Shown in pieces: positions 35,616-46,083 of a stretch of DNA of 64,000 nt (its first letter is position 1; each line of letters opens with the position of its first letter). The DNA is from Rhodobacter sp. (GTDB lineage Bacteria; Pseudomonadota; Alphaproteobacteria; Rhodobacterales; Rhodobacteraceae): NCBI GenBank assembly GCA_020637555.1, contig JACKKF010000013.1, forward strand, positions 768,357 to 832,356, read 5' to 3'. Under the pieces are notes generated by a model. It saw only the letters and a list, made by a program, of their open reading frames with translations, was not told the DNA's origin and did no database searches. A program made the translations under genes and the position numbers.

Positions 35616-36545
35616 TCAGTCCGCGCGCAACAGGATCAGCAGCGCCGCGACGATCAGCACCACCCCCGGCAGGACCGTCAGGCCGGGCACGCCATGACCC
35701 AGCGCCAGCTCCCACAGGATGATCCAGACGGGCGTTGCATAGGTATAGGCCATGACCTTTGACGCGGGCAGCCTTTGCGCCGCGAACTGCATGGCCGAGG
35801 CCGAAAACGCGGTGGCGAACACCACCAGATACCCCAGTGCCACCCAGACCAGCGCCGGCAGGCCCAGCCAGTCGGTGGCCAGCACCGTGCGCCCGTCATA
35901 GAGCATGAGCACGACAAAGCCCGCCAGCGTGACCAGCGAGGCCGTGACCATCGCGCCTTCGCCCCGGTTCAGGCGCCGCAACATCGGCGTATAGAGCGCG
36001 TGCAGGACGCAGCCCAGGAAATAGATCGCCTCGCCCTGGCCGATCTGGAATCCCATCAGCGCGCGCATGTCACCGCCAAAGATCACCCAGACCGCGCCAG
36101 CCGCCCCGACCGCCAGCGCCGCCGCGACATAGGGCAGCGGGCGTTGGCCCAGCAGCGGCCAGGCGATCAGCGCGGTCAGCAGCGGTGTCAGCGTGAACAC
36201 CGCCCCGGCCGAGACCGGGTGCGCGGTCTTGAGCCCCTCGAACATCAGGACGAAATAGCCGCCATAAAGCACCGCCAGCAGGCCATAGCGCCAGGGTGCC
36301 ACCAGATCGGCGCGGCTGAATCCGTGTCTGCCGCCGCGCCCGCCCCCCGTCACGACCACCAGCACCGCCAGCACCAGCGAGGCCAGCAGAAAGCGCACCG
36401 TCGTCAGGGCCACGGGGGGGATGTCGTTCGCGACCATCACGCCCAGGCTGAAACTGCCGGAAACCGCGGCGGAAAAGCCCAGCATCGCGGCATGACCGCG
36501 CAGCGCCTGCCTGCGTCCGCGCGTTTCGGCGTAGGGATCGCTCAT
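35616..36545 (-). CDS. DMT-superfamily (EamA) transporter
   Basis: A 309-residue inner-membrane protein with ten predicted hydrophobic helices in two EamA halves (e.g. AVLYGGYFVLMFEGLKTAHP, FTLTPLLTALIAWPLLGQRP in half one; VMAYTYATPVWIILWELALG in half two). EamA proteins export metabolites or amino acids; the substrate is not known. The start overlaps the LysR regulator's stop by 4 nt, so the regulator probably controls or is co-expressed with it. Confidence 0.9.
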   Translation of the reverse strand: MSDPYAETRGRRQALRGHAAMLGFSAAVSGSFSLGVMVANDIPPVALTTVRFLLASLVLAVLVVVTGGGRGGRHGFSRADLVAPWRYGLLAVLYGGYFVLMFEGLKTAHPVSAGAVFTLTPLLTALIAWPLLGQRPLPYVAAALAVGAAGAVWVIFGGDMRALMGFQIGQGEAIYFLGCVLHALYTPMLRRLNRGEGAMVTASLVTLAGFVVLMLYDGRTVLATDWLGLPALVWVALGYLVVFATAFSASAMQFAAQRLPASKVMAYTYATPVWIILWELALGHGVPGLTVLPGVVLIVAALLILLRAD

Positions 36546-37411
36546 GCCGCGAACGTGTCCTTGATGATGCGGACGGCGGCCTGCACCTTGGGCGTGCGGT
36601 GCAGGTCAACGTGGGTCACCAGCCAGACAGGGGCCTGCCATTCCGGCCGCGGCGGCAGGACTTCGATCAGGTCGGTGGGGCTGTCCTCGCCATAGTGGAA
36701 ACCCAGGCCCAGGCCGTCCACGATCGCTGCCCGCCGGGCCGCGGCCTCGTTCGAGCGGAACACGACCCGCGGCGCCGGGGTTCGCCCGGCCAGCCATTGT
36801 GCAAAGGGCGCGCGGCTGTCGTCCAGTTCTTCGGTCACGAAGCGGTGGTTGATCAGGTCCTCGTCGCCCTGCGGCGCGCCGTGACGGTCCAGGTAGGCCT
36901 GGCTGCCATACAGCGCGACATTCAGCCGCGACAGGGGCTGCACGACATTGTCGGGTTCGGACGGGCGGGTGCCGGCACGAATGGCGACATGCGCCTCGCC
37001 GTATTCCAGCCGGAACAGGCGCCGGTCGGTCTGGATGCGCAGCGCCAGGTCGGGGAATTCCGCGCAAAGCTGCCGCGTCGCCGGGCGCAGCAGCGGCACC
37101 AGCCCGGGCAAGGTGGTGATGACCAGTTCGCCCGAAATCGCACAATCGGTGCCCGTCAGGCGGGTGCTGAGTTGCGCGAACTGCTCGTCCGTGACGCGCC
37201 CGACCTGTGCCAATGCCGCGCCGGCCTCGGTCGGGGTATAGCCGCGCGCATGGCGCTGGAACAGCTTGACGCCCAGCCGCGCCTCAAGAGCGTCGATATG
37301 GCGGATGACGGTGGCATGGTGGACGCCCAGGGCCTCGGCCGCGCCGCTGACGGTTCCCGCGCGGGCGACGTGCCAGGCGGTGCGGATTTCGTCCCACGAT
37401 TCGATGCTCAT
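36542..37411 (-). CDS. LysR-family transcriptional regulator
   Basis: A 289-residue regulator. Start at 37411 (MSIESWDEIRTAWHVARAG) puts the winged HTH (TVSGAAEALGVHHATVIRHIDALEARLGVKLF) at the standard N-terminal position; the frame is open 55 codons further but without support. A periplasmic-binding-type effector domain follows (residues ~90-289). Divergent from nicotinamidase pncA and coupled to the EamA gene; either could be its target. Confidence 0.9.
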   Translation of the reverse strand: MSIESWDEIRTAWHVARAGTVSGAAEALGVHHATVIRHIDALEARLGVKLFQRHARGYTPTEAGAALAQVGRVTDEQFAQLSTRLTGTDCAISGELVITTLPGLVPLLRPATRQLCAEFPDLALRIQTDRRLFRLEYGEAHVAIRAGTRPSEPDNVVQPLSRLNVALYGSQAYLDRHGAPQGDEDLINHRFVTEELDDSRAPFAQWLAGRTPAPRVVFRSNEAAARRAAIVDGLGLGFHYGEDSPTDLIEVLPPRPEWQAPVWLVTHVDLHRTPKVQAAVRIIKDTFAA

Positions 37412-37538
37412 GCGGCACAGCCCCAACGGTTCGCGCGTATCTTGTTGGATCGGCGCAGGGCGTGCAAGGGGCGATCCCTGCCTTGACCTGGGGCTGTCCG
37501 GCCCGTCATAACAGCCCCTGAACCGCCAGGAGGACCCG

Positions 37539-38150
37539 ATGCAGCCCGCCGAACACGCGCTGATCGCGATCGACATTCAGAACGATTTCTGCCCCGGCGG
37601 CGCGCTTGCGGTCGACGAGGGCGATGCCGTCGTCTCGCGCGTCAACACGCTGATGGACGATTTCGCGGTGCGGGTGCTGACCCAGGACTGGCACCCCGAA
37701 AACCACCTGTCCTTTGCCGCGAACCATGACGGTGCCGCGCCGTTTTCGATGACGGAAATGCCCTATGGCCCTCAGGTCCTGTGGCCGCGCCATTGCGTGC
37801 AGGGGACCGAAGGGGCGGCTTTTCACCGGGCCCTGCGCACCCATCCGGCCGATCTGATCCTCAGGAAAGGGTTTCGACCCGAGATCGACAGCTATTCCGC
37901 GTTCTTCGAGAACGACAGGACCACCCCCACCGGGTTGGAGGGGTATCTGCGCACGCGCGGCGTCACCCATCTGACGCTGGTCGGTCTGGCGACGGATTTC
38001 TGCGTCGCCTATTCGGCGCTGGATGCGGCGCGTCTGGGGTTCGAGGTCGTGGTGCGGATGGATGCCTGCCGGGCGATCGATCTGGACGGTTCGCTCGACG
38101 AGGCCCTGTCGCAGATGCGCGCGGCCGGGGTGACCCTGGCGAACGGCTAG
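37539..38150 (+). CDS. pncA: Nicotinamidase
   Basis: A 203-residue cysteine amidohydrolase that turns nicotinamide into nicotinic acid for NAD salvage. The catalytic Asp is in ALIAIDIQNDFCPGGALAV, the metal-binding DWHPENHLSF, the Lys in LILRKGFRPEIDSYSAFF, and the nucleophile Cys in VGLATDFCVAYSALDA. Preceded by CAGGAGGACCCG. Complete. Confidence 0.95.
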   Translation: MQPAEHALIAIDIQNDFCPGGALAVDEGDAVVSRVNTLMDDFAVRVLTQDWHPENHLSFAANHDGAAPFSMTEMPYGPQVLWPRHCVQGTEGAAFHRALRTHPADLILRKGFRPEIDSYSAFFENDRTTPTGLEGYLRTRGVTHLTLVGLATDFCVAYSALDAARLGFEVVVRMDACRAIDLDGSLDEALSQMRAAGVTLANG

Positions 38151-38164
38151 GGCGGCTGACCGGC

Positions 38165-38767
38165 CTATTGCTCGCCGGTCCAGTGCTTTTCGATCAGCCG
38201 ATAGTTGCCCATCAGGAAGACGAACATCACCCCCATCTGCCCGAACGTGTCCCAGAAGACATAGACATCGGTGGAAAAGTTCCGCCAGATCACTTCGTTC
38301 ATGGCGGCAAAGGCCAGAAAGAACCAGGCCATGCGACGGGTGAGGATCATCCACCCTTCATGGTCCAGCGGCAGCGCCTGGTCCAGGACGAAGGCCAGCC
38401 AGGACTGGCCGCGCCACAGGCCGATGAACAACAGGATGCCGAACAGGCCGAAGATGAAGGTGCTCTTCATCTTGAACACGCGTTCATCGTTGAACAGCAC
38501 CGTGCCCAGGCCCAGCACGATCACCAGCCCCAGCGTGACGATCTGCATCCGGTTCAGGCGCCCAGTCAGCAGGCGCAAGGCTACGGTCGCGGCGATCTGC
38601 AAGGGCACAAAGGCCACCACCGCCACCACGAATCCGGCGTAGTCGGTGCCACCCAGCGTCACCGTGGCGTCGCGCATCCACAGATAGACCGCCAGGAACA
38701 CGGCGAGCGGGCCGAATTCCAGAGCCTGTTTGACCAGCGCCGAGGGCTGTTTGCGGGGTTCGGACAT
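38165..38767 (-). CDS. Inner-membrane septation protein (YciB/IspZ family)
   Basis: A 200-residue polytopic protein. The start at 38767 follows GCAGGAGACCCC. Family segments: LVKQALEFGPLAVFLAVYL near the N-terminus, TFIFGLFGILLFIGLWRGQSW mid-protein and LAFAAMNEVIWRNFSTDVYVFW near the end. YciB/IspZ proteins are linked to cell-envelope synthesis and septation; the exact activity is not settled. Convergent with pncA. Confidence 0.92.
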   Translation of the reverse strand: MSEPRKQPSALVKQALEFGPLAVFLAVYLWMRDATVTLGGTDYAGFVVAVVAFVPLQIAATVALRLLTGRLNRMQIVTLGLVIVLGLGTVLFNDERVFKMKSTFIFGLFGILLFIGLWRGQSWLAFVLDQALPLDHEGWMILTRRMAWFFLAFAAMNEVIWRNFSTDVYVFWDTFGQMGVMFVFLMGNYRLIEKHWTGEQ

Positions 38768-38945
38768 GGGGTCTCCTGCAGTCTGCGCGCCATCTGACCC
38801 GGAACGCCCCCCCAACGCAAGAGAGGCCGACACCCCCGCGCGCGCCCCGGCGATCAGCGGTCCGCCGGTCCCGTGGCCTTGCAGGGGGGGCTGGCCCGCG
38901 AGTGGCGCGTGCGCCTATGCTGGCACATCCCATCCCGAGGTTCCC

Positions 38946-39326
38946 ATGATTCGTTCCGTCGCCCTCGTCCTGACTCTCGCCGCGACGCCGGCTTTGGCTG
39001 ATCCCACCATGGAATGCCCCGGCGGCAGCCAGATCGAGATCGCGGCCTGCCTGGCGGCGGTGCTCGACGGTGTCGATCACGCGGTCACGGTCGCGTTGGG
39101 TTTTGCGCAATCGTCCGCCAGCGATCTGGACGAGGCGACCGGCCGCGCCGATGCGCTTCCCGCCGTCGATGCCGCGCAAGCCGCCTGGACCGCCTATCGC
39201 GATGCGCAATGCGCGGCGGTGGGCGCGGGTTTCGGCGGCGGGTCCGGCACGTCGATTGCCATCCAGTCGTGTCGCATCGACCTGGGCCGCGCGCGGATGG
39301 ACGCGCTGCTGGACATGGCGCGCTAA
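38946..39326 (+). CDS. Exported LprI-like (DUF1311) protein
   Basis: A 126-residue protein with an N-terminal signal peptide (MIRSVALVLTLAATPALA|D). The mature part has the DUF1311 pattern: four Cys, an early ECPGG...ACL segment, AQAAWTAYRDAQCA and CRIDLGRARMDALL. Some relatives inhibit lysozyme (LprI); that role here is only inferred. Confidence 0.8.
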   Translation: MIRSVALVLTLAATPALADPTMECPGGSQIEIAACLAAVLDGVDHAVTVALGFAQSSASDLDEATGRADALPAVDAAQAAWTAYRDAQCAAVGAGFGGGSGTSIAIQSCRIDLGRARMDALLDMAR

Positions 39327-40039
39327 CCCTCCAGCGCGTCCAGCCCGCCGAGCAGCGTCTGCGGTTGGCCCGCCTGGTCCATGTGGTGCCTGAGCCGCTG
39401 ATTGTAGCCGCCGGCGGTATTCAGCGCATCGAGCAGCGGCGCGGTCGGGGAATCGAGCAAGCTCGACCCGACCAGATGCCGCAGGAATTCCTCGCCCTGG
39501 TAACCGCGCCTGGCCAGCCACTCCGCCGCCGTGCCGACCAGCGCGGCGGCAGGCGACAGCACGGCCTGCGCGCACAGAAAGGCGTCCAGCTCCGCCGCAT
39601 CCCGCATCGCGAAGACCTGGTTGCGGGGGCCGAACAGCGCGTCCACCGGGGCGCGGTCCCCCAGCACCAGGATGGGAGAGCCGCCGCGCGCGATACCGGG
39701 AAAGGGCAGCATGATCGCGGCCGCCCTGGCCGGGGCGATCAGCGGCGCCAACTGCGCCAGCCCGATACCGGCCATGAAGGAAATCACCACCTGATCGGCG
39801 CGAAACACCAGCGCGCGCAGGATGTCCGGTGCCGCATCAGGCAGCAGCGCGACGAAAACCGTGTCGCTTGAGTCGATCACGGCCTGATTCGCGGCAACGC
39901 GGACTGTGTCGAAACGCGCCGCAAGGGCCCGGGACTGCGCCGCGCCGCGTTCCGAAACCGTGATCGCATGATCCTGATCCGCCAGCCCCTGCACCACCGC
40001 CGAGGCGATGGTGCCGGTTCCGATGAACCCCAGGCGCAT
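39323..40039 (-). CDS. Pyrroline-5-carboxylate reductase-like NADP oxidoreductase
   Basis: A 238-residue Rossmann protein starting MRLGFIGTGTIASAVVQGL (dinucleotide motif at residues 6-11), with the ProC-type middle (SFMAGIGLAQLAPLIAP) and a helical C-terminal dimer domain. It could be a true ProC or a related reductase; the C-terminal signature of ProC is not fully kept. ATG overlaps the cytochrome b561 stop by 1 nt, an odd partner for proline synthesis. Stop overlaps the end of the LprI-like gene by 4 nt. Confidence 0.75.
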   Translation of the reverse strand: MRLGFIGTGTIASAVVQGLADQDHAITVSERGAAQSRALAARFDTVRVAANQAVIDSSDTVFVALLPDAAPDILRALVFRADQVVISFMAGIGLAQLAPLIAPARAAAIMLPFPGIARGGSPILVLGDRAPVDALFGPRNQVFAMRDAAELDAFLCAQAVLSPAAALVGTAAEWLARRGYQGEEFLRHLVGSSLLDSPTAPLLDALNTAGGYNQRLRHHMDQAGQPQTLLGGLDALEG

Positions 40040-40521
40040 CAGCGCATCCGGGCGATCAGGTTGTCTTTCAGAACGAACTGGTGATAGAGCGCCGCCGCCA
40101 CATGCAGGGCCACCAGGACCCACGCGATGTTGAACAGGACCTCGTGCACGTCGCCGGCATCGGTCACGCCCAGGAACCAGGCGGTGATCCCCGACAGCGG
40201 CAGAAGCAGCAGCACCAGATACAGCAGGCCGTGCACGATGGTCGACCCGAGCGTGAGCATCGGATGCTGGTTGTCCACCGGTGCCGGTGCGCCCTGGGCG
40301 AACCGCAGCACCAGACGCAGCAGCATCAGCACCAGGATCGACACACCCACCCACACATGCAGGCTGGTGCCGGTCGAGGCCGTGGCCGTGCCGGTGGTGC
40401 GCAGCGCGCGCCATGAATCGTTCATCCACTCATGGCTGAAGAAACTGACCGCAAGCAGCAGAAGAATGAGCCAATGCAGCCCGCGCTGGGCTGCGGAATA
40501 TTTTCGAACGTCGGTCGTCAT
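40039..40521 (-). CDS. Cytochrome b561-family membrane protein
   Basis: A 160-residue protein with four membrane helices. Heme-ligand His residues lie in RGLHWLILLLLAVSFFSHEW, SLHVWVGVSILVLMLLRLVL, IVHGLLYLVLLLLPLSGI and ALHVAAALYHQFVLKDNL. Such proteins move electrons between quinol and an exported acceptor. Start at 40521 (MTTDVRKYS) follows CAAGGAACC. Confidence 0.92.
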   Translation of the reverse strand: MTTDVRKYSAAQRGLHWLILLLLAVSFFSHEWMNDSWRALRTTGTATASTGTSLHVWVGVSILVLMLLRLVLRFAQGAPAPVDNQHPMLTLGSTIVHGLLYLVLLLLPLSGITAWFLGVTDAGDVHEVLFNIAWVLVALHVAAALYHQFVLKDNLIARMR

Positions 40522-40679
40522 GACAAGGTTCCTTGCAACTGTCCTGTTCCCACACACGCGCGCGGGGCGCCTTTCCGTCGCCGTCGGCCTTTGCGGCCTT
40601 GTTTTCCGGCACTATCCCGCGCTTACTGTCGCACGCCCGGCGCCCGGCTTCCAGCCCCGGCAATGCAGGCAGGGGACGG

Positions 40680-41171
40680 ATGATCCGATCTGCAACACCT
40701 GACGACGCCCGACGGATCGCCGCCTTTCATGCGACGGTCTGGCGCCAGACCTACGCCAGCCTCGCCCCGGCCGAGGCCCGCGCGCAGCTGACCGAGGCAC
40801 GGCGCCTGGTGCAATGGCAGGCCGCGTTGGCCGATCCCGGGCGCCAGACCTGGCTGGCCGAGGACGCCGGCGCGCTGCAGGGGCTGGTCAATGTCGGCCC
40901 GCCTGACCCCGCGGTGTTCGGCGCGCGGGGCGAGATCAAGCATCTCTACGTTGCGCGATCGGCGCGGCGCCAGGGGCTGGGCGCGCGCCTGCTGTCCATG
41001 GCCCGCGCGGCGCTGGCGCAGTCGGGGTATGCGGGGGCCGGGCTGGGCGTGGTGCGCCAGAACCAGGCGGCGCGGGCGTTCTACCGCGCCCAGGGCGGGC
41101 GCGAGATCGGCACCTTCACCGACCCCGGCCCCTTGTGGCGGTCCGACATGGTTCTGGTCGTCTGGGACTGA
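40680..41171 (+). CDS. GNAT-family N-acetyltransferase
   Basis: A 163-residue acetyl-CoA-dependent acyltransferase: MIRSATPDDARRIAAFHATVW start, then acetyl-CoA-binding loop IKHLYVARSARRQGLGARLL (RxxGxG/A) and NQAARAFYRAQGG near the C-terminus. Substrate unknown. The region between it and the divergent cytochrome gene is 158 bp with no further gene seen. Confidence 0.9.
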   Translation: MIRSATPDDARRIAAFHATVWRQTYASLAPAEARAQLTEARRLVQWQAALADPGRQTWLAEDAGALQGLVNVGPPDPAVFGARGEIKHLYVARSARRQGLGARLLSMARAALAQSGYAGAGLGVVRQNQAARAFYRAQGGREIGTFTDPGPLWRSDMVLVVWD

Positions 41172-41178
41172 ACCGGGA

Positions 41179-41526
41179 TCAGCGGGCTGCCGTCACGATG
41201 AACTCGACCTTGAAATCCGGCGTCGCCAGTTTGGCCTCGCCGGTGGCGCGGGCCGGCGGGTTTGCCGGGTCGATCCAGGCTTCCCAGACGGCATTCATGG
41301 CGGCAAAGTCGGCCATGTCGGCCAGCCAGACCGTGGTGGTCAGGATCCGCGACTTGGTGGTGCCGGCAGCGGCCAGCAGGCGGTCCACCTCGGCCAGCGC
41401 GGCCTGCGCCTGCTCGGTTACGCCGGGCCCTTCGCCGACCTGACCCGCCAGATAGACGGTGTCGCCGTGGATGACGGCGGCGCTCATGCGGCGGCCGGGT
41501 TCGAGGCGGGTGATCTCGGTGGTCAT
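41179..41526 (-). CDS. RidA/YjgF-family protein
   Basis: A 115-residue protein of the Rid family: GDTVYLAGQVGEGPGVTEQAQAALAEVDRLLAAAGTTK-type core and the catalytic Arg region near residues 95-105 (NPPARATGEA with the family Arg). RidA hydrolyses reactive enamine/imine intermediates released by PLP enzymes. Preceded by AGGAGTAGCC. Confidence 0.92.
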   Translation of the reverse strand: MTTEITRLEPGRRMSAAVIHGDTVYLAGQVGEGPGVTEQAQAALAEVDRLLAAAGTTKSRILTTTVWLADMADFAAMNAVWEAWIDPANPPARATGEAKLATPDFKVEFIVTAAR

Positions 41527-41642
41527 GGCTACTCCTGCTTTGGGTTGCGCTGTTTCTCAATCACGCCACCGCCTTTCCCGCAAGAGCGGTTGAAACCGCG
41601 CCGCCCGCGCGGCATGAAAGGGGGCGAGAACCCGGAGCCATC

Positions 41643-42371
41643 ATGCCCGACACCCCAGCCGCTCAGGCGTTGATCGAAACCTTTGGGCGGATCGTCGTCA
41701 TCAACCTGCCCGACCGCGCCGACCGTCGCCGGGGCATCGACGCCGAATTGCGCAAGGCCGGCCTGTCGCTGGATCACCCCGCGGTCGAGCTGTTCACCGC
41801 CGTTCGGCCGGACACGGCCGCGGGTTTCCCGTCGATCGGCGCGCATGGCGCGTTTCGCAGCCACCGCGGCGTGATGGCGCGCCTGCTCGACCAGGGGTGG
41901 TCCCGCGCGCTGGTGCTCGAGGACGACATGGCCTTTGCGCCGGGGGCCATCGCGCGCCTGCCGGCCCTGGCCGCGGCCTTGGCGGTCCGGGATTGGGACA
42001 TGCTCTATGGTCACCCCGGCGACCGGCCCGACGCGCTGCCACCGGCAGAGGCCGGCCTGGTGCCTCTGCCCGCCGATCTGGGCCTGATCCAGCTGCATTT
42101 CCTGGGCCTGACCCGGCGGGCCGCCGAAATCGCGGTGCCCGCCCTCGATGCCATGGCCGCCCGCCCGCCGGGCAGCGCCGACGGCGGGCCGATGCATGTC
42201 GATGGCGCGCTCAACTGGGTGCGTCAGTCCAACCCCGCGTTGCGCGCGCTGGCCGTTCAGCCGGCGCTGGCGCTGCAACGATCCTCGCGCAGCGACATCG
42301 CCGCGCCGCGATGGTTTGACCGGACGCCCGGCCTGCGCCAACTTGCCACGATGTTGCGCGGCCTGCGCTGA
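41643..42371 (+). CDS. Glycosyltransferase family 25 protein
   Basis: A 242-residue GT25-like protein. Typical parts are IVVINLPDRADRRRGIDAEL at residues ~15-34 and the metal-binding LVLEDDMAFAPG (EDD). GT25 enzymes add sugars, often galactose, to lipopolysaccharide cores or other glycans. Acceptor unknown; no LPS cluster is nearby. Confidence 0.85.
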   Translation: MPDTPAAQALIETFGRIVVINLPDRADRRRGIDAELRKAGLSLDHPAVELFTAVRPDTAAGFPSIGAHGAFRSHRGVMARLLDQGWSRALVLEDDMAFAPGAIARLPALAAALAVRDWDMLYGHPGDRPDALPPAEAGLVPLPADLGLIQLHFLGLTRRAAEIAVPALDAMAARPPGSADGGPMHVDGALNWVRQSNPALRALAVQPALALQRSSRSDIAAPRWFDRTPGLRQLATMLRGLR

Positions 42372-42422
42372 CCGCGCTGCGCAATTCGCCCCCCTGACGC
42401 CCCTGATCGAGCCTCGCCTGCC

Positions 42423-43094
42423 ATGACCCCCCAAGACTTTGATACCCTGGTCCGCAATCGCCGTTCGGTGCGCGGTTTTCTGCCCCGCCCGGTGCCGGAC
42501 ACGGTGATCGACGCGGCCTTTGAAAGCGCGCTCTGGGCGCCGTCGAACTGCAACGTGCAACCCTGGTCGGTGCATCTGGTTTCGGGCGAACGCCTGCGTG
42601 ATCTGGGGCGGGCGCTGACCGCGCGTGCCGCCAGCGGTGCCGCCGCCCCGGACGTGCCCATGGATACCGCCTATACGGGACTGTATCGCGAACGGCAGAT
42701 CGCGTCGGCCAAGGCGCTTTACGGGGCGATGGGGATCGCCCGGGATGACAAGCAGGGCCGCGTCGATGCCTTTCTGCGCAATCTCGATGCCTTCGGCGCG
42801 CCGCATGCCGCCTTTGTCTTTTTGCCGGAAGGGTTCGGCACGCGCGAGGCGGCCGATCTGGGGGGCTTTGTGCAGACCGTGATGCTGGCCCTGACCGCGC
42901 ATGGCGTGGGCAGCGTCGCCCAGGGCGCGCTCTCGCTGTATCCCGAGGCAGTGCGGGCCCATCTGGGGCTGGACGAGGGCGCGCAGCTGATGTGCGCAAT
43001 CGCGTTCGGCTATGAGGACCCGGCACATCCCGCCAACGCCGCGCGCACCGAACGCGCGCCCCTGGCGTCGATCCTGACCCGCCACGCCCCCTGA
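42423..43094 (+). CDS. Nitroreductase-family flavoprotein
   Basis: A 223-residue FMN-dependent oxidoreductase. N-terminal NRRSVRGFLPRPVPDTVID and APSNCNVQPWSVHLVSG are typical nitroreductase blocks; the C-terminal part keeps LTAHGVGSVAQGALSL and CAIAFGYEDPAHPANA. It reduces quinones or nitro compounds with NAD(P)H; natural substrate not known. Confidence 0.93.
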   Translation: MTPQDFDTLVRNRRSVRGFLPRPVPDTVIDAAFESALWAPSNCNVQPWSVHLVSGERLRDLGRALTARAASGAAAPDVPMDTAYTGLYRERQIASAKALYGAMGIARDDKQGRVDAFLRNLDAFGAPHAAFVFLPEGFGTREAADLGGFVQTVMLALTAHGVGSVAQGALSLYPEAVRAHLGLDEGAQLMCAIAFGYEDPAHPANAARTERAPLASILTRHAP

Positions 43095-43154
43095 CTGCAC
43101 GCCCCGTGACCGGGCGAACGCCGCCCGCGATGGACATGACCGACAGCGAAGGCG

Positions 43155-43228
43155 TGGAGGTGGGTACCGGAATCGAACCGGTCTTCACGGATTTGCAATC
43201 CGGTGCGTAACCTCTCCGCCAACCCACC
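43155..43228 (-). tRNA. tRNA-Cys (GCA)
   Basis: A 74-nt cloverleaf on the minus strand: acceptor GGTGGGT pairs with ACCCACC, anticodon loop TTGCAAA gives GCA (43194-43196 on the + strand reads TGC), T arm ACCGG-TTCGATT-CCGGT. The 3' CCA is encoded (TCCA end at 43155-43158). Confidence 0.95.
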
Positions 43229-43297
43229 GTTGCCCGAGGCTGGGACTGCTTTAGCGGCTTGAACCGGGCTGTGCAAGGCCCCTCTGGTGCGGCGATG

Positions 43298-44323
43298 TCA
43301 ACCGCCCAGAGCGTCCCGAAGAAAGCGCAGCCAGTTGCCGCTGGTCAGCTTGCCGATCAGCGGTTCGCCGTACCCATGCGCCCGCATCGCGGCGATCAGC
43401 GCCGGCAGGTCGGCGCAGGATTGCAGGCCGTCGGGCAGGGGCGCGCCGTCGAAATCCGAACCCAGCCCGACGTGGTCCTCGCCCGCGCCCTCGATCAGCG
43501 CATCGAGCTGGCGCAGGCAATCCTCCAGCGTCGCCCGTCCGCTGCGCCAGCCTTCGGGGGACAGGAACACGGTGGCATAGTTCAACCCGACCATGCCCCC
43601 GGTTTCGCCGATCGCGCGCAACTGGGCCTGCGTCAGGTTGCGGGTCACGGGGGCCAGGTCCCAGGCATTGGAATGCGTGGCCACCAGCGGCAGCCCGGCC
43701 GCGGCGATGTCCTCGAACCCCTTCATGGTCAGGTGGCTCGTATCCACCACCATGCCCAGGTCGGCGCAGCGCGCGATCAGCCGTTTGCCATCGGCGGTCA
43801 GGCCAGGGCCGGTGTCGCCGTCCCGGTCGTAGCCAAAGGGAACCCCCTCGCCCCAGGGTGTCGGGCGGGACCAGACCGGCCCCAGCGAGCGCAACCCCAA
43901 CCCGTGCAGCGCATCGAGAACCAGAAGGTCGGGGTCGATACATTCGGCGCCCTCCAGATGCAGCAGCGCGGCGATCCCGCCGGTGTCCATCACCTGCCGG
44001 ATATCCGAGGCCGAGATGCACTGCGTCACCATGCCCGCCGCGCCGAGCTGCCGCAGGATGCCGACCTGTGCCATGACCGGCACCAACGCGGTTGCGTGGT
44101 CCATCGGCGCGGGCAGGGGCATGGCGTGTCCCCGGAACCCCCTGAAATCATAGGGCCGCCGGGCCGAGGGCGCGTAGAGGGCAAAAAAACCGCCGCCAAA
44201 GCCGCCCGCCTTTGCCGCAGCCTGGTTGATATGCCCCTCGTTGCGCGCGAATCGCCGCACCGGATCGTCGCCGGCGCACCACAGCCGGCTCAGGACATCG
44301 TTGTGACCGTCAAACACCCGCAT
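43298..44323 (-). CDS. Membrane dipeptidase (peptidase M19 family)
   Basis: A 341-residue zinc-dependent renal-dipeptidase-like enzyme. Metal ligands are in FDGHNDVLSRLW (His, Asp), LLHLEGAECI (bridging Glu), PLVATHSNAW (His) and VDTSHLTM (His), plus the C-terminal HVGLGSDFDG. It cleaves dipeptides, including those with D-residues, or related amides. No signal peptide seen, so cytoplasmic. Confidence 0.93.
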   Translation of the reverse strand: MRVFDGHNDVLSRLWCAGDDPVRRFARNEGHINQAAAKAGGFGGGFFALYAPSARRPYDFRGFRGHAMPLPAPMDHATALVPVMAQVGILRQLGAAGMVTQCISASDIRQVMDTGGIAALLHLEGAECIDPDLLVLDALHGLGLRSLGPVWSRPTPWGEGVPFGYDRDGDTGPGLTADGKRLIARCADLGMVVDTSHLTMKGFEDIAAAGLPLVATHSNAWDLAPVTRNLTQAQLRAIGETGGMVGLNYATVFLSPEGWRSGRATLEDCLRQLDALIEGAGEDHVGLGSDFDGAPLPDGLQSCADLPALIAAMRAHGYGEPLIGKLTSGNWLRFLRDALGG

Positions 44324-44390
44324 CGCGCGTCCCTTTCAGACTGTCCGGACCCGGCCCGAAGGGTCCGCGCATATCGCTCCCTGGCAAGAC

Positions 44391-44996
44391 CTAGCCCATC
44401 TCGTCCGACGGAATGATCGGAAAGAACGTGCCGCCAGACCAGAGTCCGAACCACGATTGCCCCTCGTGCCGGGCGTGTTCACCCAGGTCGACCAGCCGAT
44501 AAAAGCTCTTGCGGTCGATCAGGGCCTCAAGCCCGGCGCGGATCATCACATAGGGGGCGGGCTCGCCGGTCCCGGGGTCGCGCGTCACGCGGATCGGATG
44601 CTCGATCCCGGCCTCGGCATGATCGCCGACGTTGGTTTCGAACACCAGAACCTGGGTTTGCCCATGCCCGCGCGCGACAAAGTCGACCGCCACGAAGGGC
44701 GCGTCGTCAACGGTGATTCCCACCTTTTCGACGGGTGTGACCAGGTAATACTTGCCGTTTTCGAGCTTCAGGATCGTGGAAAACAGCCGCACCAGCGGCG
44801 CCCGTCCGATCGGCGTGCCCAGATAGAACCAGGTGCCATCACGCGCGATGCGCATGTCCAGGTCGCCGCAAAACGGCGGGTTCCACAGGTGCACCGGGGG
44901 CAAGCCGCCCTTTTTCGCGGCCTTCCCGGCGGCCTTGGCCAGGCTGTCCGCGCTGGGTGGTGAGCCGGGGGTCACATTGTCTTGTGGCACAGTCAT
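44391..44996 (-). CDS. DUF1285-domain protein
   Basis: A 201-residue protein. Start at 44996 (MTVPQDNVTPGSPP) is chosen because the upstream open frame lies in the moxR promoter region. The DUF1285 signature is CGDLDMRIARDGTWFYLGTPIGR and later PVEKVGITVDDAPFVAVDF. Function unknown; conserved across alphaproteobacteria, divergent here from the moxR operon, as often seen. Confidence 0.9.
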   Translation of the reverse strand: MTVPQDNVTPGSPPSADSLAKAAGKAAKKGGLPPVHLWNPPFCGDLDMRIARDGTWFYLGTPIGRAPLVRLFSTILKLENGKYYLVTPVEKVGITVDDAPFVAVDFVARGHGQTQVLVFETNVGDHAEAGIEHPIRVTRDPGTGEPAPYVMIRAGLEALIDRKSFYRLVDLGEHARHEGQSWFGLWSGGTFFPIIPSDEMG

Positions 44997-45078
44997 TTTC
45001 CGAAACGAGGTCTGGGCGAGTGGGTTCAACCTGACATATAACCGGCCGTGAACCAAGGTCACGCCCGGAGGAACCCGC

Positions 45079-46079
<1,001 letters not shown>

Positions 46080-46083
<4 letters not shown>
